Shown piece after piece: positions 56,901 through 62,900 of a stretch of 64,000 nt of DNA (its first letter is position 1; each line of letters starts with the position of its first letter). The position numbers and the translations under genes were made by a program. The notes beneath the pieces are model-generated. The model made no database searches. It was not told where the DNA came from and worked only from the letters and a program-made list of their open reading frames with translations. Source of the stretch: Undaria pinnatifida (lineage: Eukaryota > Sar > Phaeophyceae > Laminariales > Alariaceae); assembly GCA_012845835.1 (NCBI GenBank), contig JABAKD010000016.1, forward strand, positions 21,410,696 through 21,474,695, read 5' to 3'.

Positions 56901-59900
56901 CCCTGCGCCAATAACCATCACTGAAGACCGAATATACGTTGAGGGGGGGGGGGGGGGGGAATTTGGGGCCTCTTTCTTGTTCAGCGGCTCCGGTTCACTC
57001 GCGCGAGTGACCGCCCCCTCCCCCCCCCCGTTTATTTGCGGTCTTATGATTTGGTGCGGTTTAAATCTTCGCGATATGAATCCGCAATGGAAGGGTGGGC
57101 TTGCAACGCTGCGCCAGACAAATTTGCCTAAAGCATTTTTTGCCGTGGGAAGGAACAGGAACACCCGCACGCTTGTCCCAAACCCGGAGTCGTTCTTTAA
57201 CGCAATCGGCGGTTTCAAAACCAGCTCCCGGTCGTAGGCTATATCCTGAAATACGGTGTTCCCTCGACACCCCGTCGTCGTCGATGGTTAGACCTTTGCA
57301 CACAAAGAAACATAGACATGGATACTTTTTTTTCAATGGTATCCTTCCTTGTGTCGAGCAGCCATGAAACGTTCGTTGAAGAAAGTCGCTGGTTTTGGGG
57401 GGGGGCTATCGTAGAATCAGTCCCCGGTACTGACAATAGTGTTATAGTGACTGATTCTACGATAGCGCCCACCCCAAAAACCGGCGATTTTCTTTTTAAC
57501 GAACGTTTCACGAGAGTGCTCGATCCGAGGAAGGATGCTATGAAACACAGTTATCGTCACATACGTTTCTTGTTTGCAAAGGGCTATCTATCGAACGGTG
57601 ACGTCGGGGGGGGCAAGGGGGCACCGTATTTCAGGAGATACGGCCGGGAGTTGGTTAAAAAAAAAACCCGGCGATCTCGTGAAAGAACAGCTGGGGGGGG
57701 GGGGGCTACCGTAGAACGTGTACCGACTCGCGCCACCGCGAGCCCGGTGGTGCTAGCTCCGAGGACTCCCCCTCGTGGCTCGGGGTGTGTTTATTCGCAC
57801 AATGCAATAGTTCGTTCGTTATCACACGGGAAAGCGACATGACATCGACCGCATGGACCTTCCCGTTTCGTATCTCAAGATCTCAGGAGAGTCCACAAGA
57901 AACGCCAAGAATGACAGTCGAACTCCATGACAAAAAAAACGTATCCAACCGTTGTATGTACGGTGAAATGCCCAATGATACGACCACAGCGGTACAAACG
58001 ACTCCTATCCCGCCCCCCCCTCCCGTCCCCTACCGCACAGCCTTGACCTAAAGCCTTCTTTTTTTAGTCCGTGAGGGGTACAGAGTAACTCGTGAGAGTG
58101 GCCCAAACCGGCCGGCCGTTGAAAAGGGGTTACCCTCCCCCTCCCCTAAGCGCGGCCTTGGTCCTTGGCACGCGCGTCCAAGGGCGACGGGGTGTAGACC
58201 TACCCGGACCAGCTTCGACAAAAAGACGGGTTGTGCGGGGCGCACTTGTCAGCCTCCTCGCTTCACATAATTCATTCCTACGAGAAAAAAATCTACAGAA
58301 GCAACAGTCGGGGTTAGGTCTCTGGAGTCGAGGGCTGTAAACGCCTCGGCCCAACTTCTTCTTCTTCTTCGACCACGGAAAGGGTTGGTGGTTGAGCAGC
58401 TCCTCGTTTCATCTCTTTGTGGTCCCGAGAAATTTCCGTGAGCGGTAAGGGTTTGATTGGGGGGTCAGAATTTTAGTTGCTGTACATAGTAACCCTGGCG
58501 CGGCTTGGACAAAATGGTTGGAGGCGCACCGAAAGAAAATGCCCTCCTCGTAACGCCTTCCTTTCTTTCCGTAAACGGTCTCCTGAAGCCGTCAGAGACG
58601 GGGCGTCGAACTATTACTCTCTCTCTCTTTTTGTTTCCTCCATTTTCCGCTTTTGTTGCCGGATGGTTGGCTCTTCATGTTTGGTTAAACGTTACCCGCA
58701 GGGAACAAGCCGCGGAAGGAAGAATAGCGCTGGAGCAATTGTCCCCCGCGAAAAAAAAAATCCCCCGCTACGAAAAGATGAAGGAACCTCCGACAAATAG
58801 AGACGCGGTTTTTTTGCGGGGGGTGGGGGGGGTCTTTTGTTGGGCGCGGTCTCTTTCTCTCTCTCTCTCTCTCTCTTTTGTCTGATCCGTTCGTAAAAAC
58901 TTCCGTTGACGGCTTCACACATCGCCCCGCCGATCATGCGATACAAAGGTAGGCTTTTGTGTTTCATGGGGGAAGGGGGTTGCGGGCAGTCCATATGATT
59001 GCGTGAGCAATCACCAATCAATCAACCAACCAACCAACCAACCAATTAACCAACCAACCAACCAACCAATCAACCAACCAACCAACAAACAAACCAACCA
59101 ATTAACCAACCAACGCACGGACAAACATACCAACTAAACAACCAACAACGCACGGACAAACATACCAACTAAACAACCAACAACGCACGGACAAACATTC
59201 CAACTAAACAACCAACAACGCACGGACAAACATACCAACTAAACAACCAACCAACCAACCAACCAACCAACCGACCGACTGACCGGACAAACAAACAAAC
59301 AAAATGAACAAACGAATGAAAACAAACAACACACGGACTAACATACCAACTAGAGGAGAAACAAACACACATTGCGAACCGTCATTACCCAAGAGCCAAC
59401 AAACTAATCAACCAAGCCACAAAGCAAACCTGAAACAACTAACCAAACCAACCAACCAACCAACCAACCAACCAACCAACCGACCGACTGACCGGACAAA
59501 CAAACAAACAAAATGAACAAACGAATGAAAACAAACAACACACGGACTAACATACCAACTAGAGGAGAAACAAACACACATTGCGAACCGTCATTACCCA
59601 AGAGCCAACAAACTAATCAACCAAGCCACAAAGCAAACCTGAAACAACTAACCAAACCACCGACCATCCACTCATTCAACCAAACAACCAAACAACCAAC
59701 CATCCTGAACCACCCCCCCCCCCCCCCCCCCCCACCCCGCCTCCCACCCCCTTGCCCACCACACCGAACCAAACACACACACCCGCCCCCCGCCCCCCCC
59801 CAACCCCTCCAACCCCTCCAACCCCTCCCATTCTGACCTCCTCCTCCTCCCAAGACGCATGCTGCGGTAGAAGGACGCTTTTTTTTTTGCCTGGATGCAT

Positions 59901-62900
59901 GATAGAATAGAGGTATCAGTTTTGGTGTGTGAAATGGACCATTTTTTTCTGGCTAATGACGAGTTTTGGCTCCTTGACCCGAAATCGTCGGGAAAAAAAT
60001 AAATAATAGGCCATTTTTTTTTTGTTGCATGATTCTCGTTGTTTTTTTTTTTTTTCTTCATCCGATAGTAGCAGAGTGTAGCAGTTTTACTTTTCTCCCT
60101 CCAAAAAATCATATACCAGAGGGTATTTGTTTTTTTCTTGTTTTTTTTCTTCTTTTTTTTTTGTTTGGGGGGGGGGGGGGAGGGACGTGTCTTAAGCTCC
60201 CAAATTGAGGGGAAAAAAAACGGAAAAAAAAAGTGGCCCACCTCCGTCGCAGCACGCGTTACACCCGCACGGTTGCTGACTTGGGAAGAACACTACCCGC
60301 GAAGAAAAAAAAGTGATACTGATAGATAGCAAATTAAGACTGCAACCCGATGAACAAACGCCGTGGGCCCAGGTATACCAGAGCAATCCTTTTGTAAAAA
60401 CTACAAGAATGACAATTTCGACGATTTTTGGGTTTGACGCCTTTACAACTGGAAACCCGTTTTCTTTTTTTTTTCTCAAATTTTGCTTGGAATTAGTATA
60501 GGGAGGGGGGCTCTAAAGGGGGGTTGAGGCGCATCGGCATTCAGACATATTTCGGTAAAAAAAAAAACTTCTAGAGCTACCTCTCTCTGTCGTAAAAACG
60601 CGTTCCACCTTCCCACCTCCCCCGTCCTTATGTGCCCTATTTGCTCGCACCGCCGACACACGCGACACGACACTGTGAGGAGTGGGTGAGCTGCGACCAG
60701 GCCAGGGCACGACCGGCGACAAGGATTATTACAAATCAGCCAACAAACTATCTAACCAGCCTGAACCGACAACCAACTCGTTAACCAACCAATCAACCCA
60801 ACCCAACCCAACCTGATTACCCTAACCCAACCCAACCACCCGACCCCCCCCCCCCCTACCCCCTACCCCCCGTTACTCACCCCGAACAACCCCACGCCCC
60901 CCACGCCTTCCACCCCACCACCCCGACGAAACGTTCTTGTGCCTTTTTTCGCACGCCGGATCACAACAGCCAAAAGCCTGTGGCCAGGCCAGGAAACGAC
61001 CGGCTGCCGTACCCATTGAAATCTGTGAATTCACAGCAATCAACTACGAGTAACTGAAAACAACTAACGATCTCATTGACCAACGCGACCCAACTCAACC
61101 CAATCCCACCCGACCCAACACAACAAAACGCAACACAAGCCAACACAACACAACACGACACAACGCAACACAACACAGCACAAGCCTACCCAACACAACA
61201 CAACACAGCACAACACAACACATCAACAACACAGCAAAACACAGCAACGCCACAAAACACAACACAACACGCAGCCCAACACAACACAACCCAACCCAAC
61301 ACAACACGACACAACACAACACAACACAACACAGCACAAGCCAACCCAACACAACACAACACAGCACAACACAACACATCAACACAACAGAACACAGCAA
61401 CACAACAAAACACGACACAACACAGCACAACACAACACAATACAACGCAGCCCAACACAACACAACACAACACAACACAACACAACGCAACACAACACAA
61501 CACAACACAACAAAACACACCACACAACACAACACAACACACAACACAACACAACACAACACAACACAACACAACACAACACAACACAACACAACACAAC
61601 ACAACACAACACAACACAACACAACACAACACAATAGCTATCTTGGGACTGCGGCTAAGCACGCCACGTCCCCCCCCAACCCCCCCCCCTGCCCCGCTTA
61701 CCCCCCTCCAACGACCCAGGTGTGGGCGAGCTGAGACAAGGGCAGGGAACGACGGGTTACACTCCTCCCGAGGCGGTGTTTGAAATGGTCAAGTGTAACA
61801 CCGGACATGACACCTTCGCGGTCGGACACATGCTTCTGGTACTCATGGCAAAGCGCGAGCATAAGGCAGACAACATGTACGCCAGCAACGTGAGTTGATT
61901 TTGATTTTTTTTTGTCTTGTTTTTATTTCGGAAGAGTTGATCGGTTTGGGCCTGAGTTGGGTTGTGGGTGATTTCATTTTGAAATGTCATACTGATCTCG
62001 CTCTGATTTCATTTTTTATTTCATTTTTGATTGCAATTTTGGTTTCATGTTTGATATTCGTTTTGGTTCATTTTTGTTCATTTTCATTTCTTTTCATACA
62101 TTTTTCATGTTGGTTGTGGTTGAGTTGATGGACTTGAGGAACGAGCACCGACTGTTCTTGTGTGTGGTCGGTAGGTCGTTGTTCGGTCATTTAAACACCG
62201 GACGCGACTCCTTCGCGGCGGGGCACACATTTATGGCACTCATGGCCAAGCGGGATTATAAGGCAGCGCCGAAGTCTGCCTCAAATGCGGTTTTTGGTAG
62301 AATGCCGCTCACCCTTCATGCGACTCGCGGCCCTCCCCCCTCCTCCCCTCCTCTCCACTCTCCTCCCTTCAGTTCCACCCCCCCAACCCCCAAATCCCAA
62401 ACGCCAAACTCCACCCACCCAAACCCCACCCCACAACCCCCAACCCCCAACCCCTCCCCTCTCCCTCCAATTATCGTTCTCTTTCTGCGGCCGGTCCATT
62501 CATCGGCCCCTTTGAATCGTTCTTCGGATTGTTCTCCGGATCGTTCTGCGGATTTATCCGTGAATCGTTTTTCCGGATTTTCTACGGAAATGTCTTCGGG
62601 TTATTCTGTGGACTGTTCTGTGAATTGTTCTGCGGATTTTTCTGCGGTCTGTTCTTCTTTAGCTCGTGCTGTCGGACGCGGAGGTCACCGTTTCTGCGAA
62701 AATGGACAAAATGGAGCAGCGCACCTCGTTCTTGGTGAGAGGTGCCAAACACGGCAGAAGGACTGCAAAAGGAAGGCAGCGAAAAAAATAAGGAACAATA
62801 AAAACAAAAACATAAAACCATTCCAAGTAAAATAAAAACAAAAGAAACAACGCTGGTCAACGTGCACCAACATAGAACCAAAACAACAAAATATGTGATC

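Larger units (their letters stand above)
47262..61719 (+). other. Kinase intron 4 (14.5 kb)
   Basis: GTGAGC...CGACCCAG. Composed almost entirely of GGTT/CCAA-type arrays, short TIR elements, foldback elements, a solo LTR and pentanucleotide arrays. No host exon was recognised inside, and phase is satisfied by exons 4 and 5 directly. Confidence 0.7.

Noticed and set aside
56815-57237. Coding gene of 140 residues
   Set aside because: It spans a G run, a family D element and a foldback arm; the translation has no domain.
58505-58885. Small coding gene
   Set aside because: No motif, ends in a CT microsatellite, and lies inside the kinase intron.
61076-61783. Cys/Val-rich and Thr/Gln-rich long frames
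   Set aside because: Products of the CAACA pentanucleotide array.
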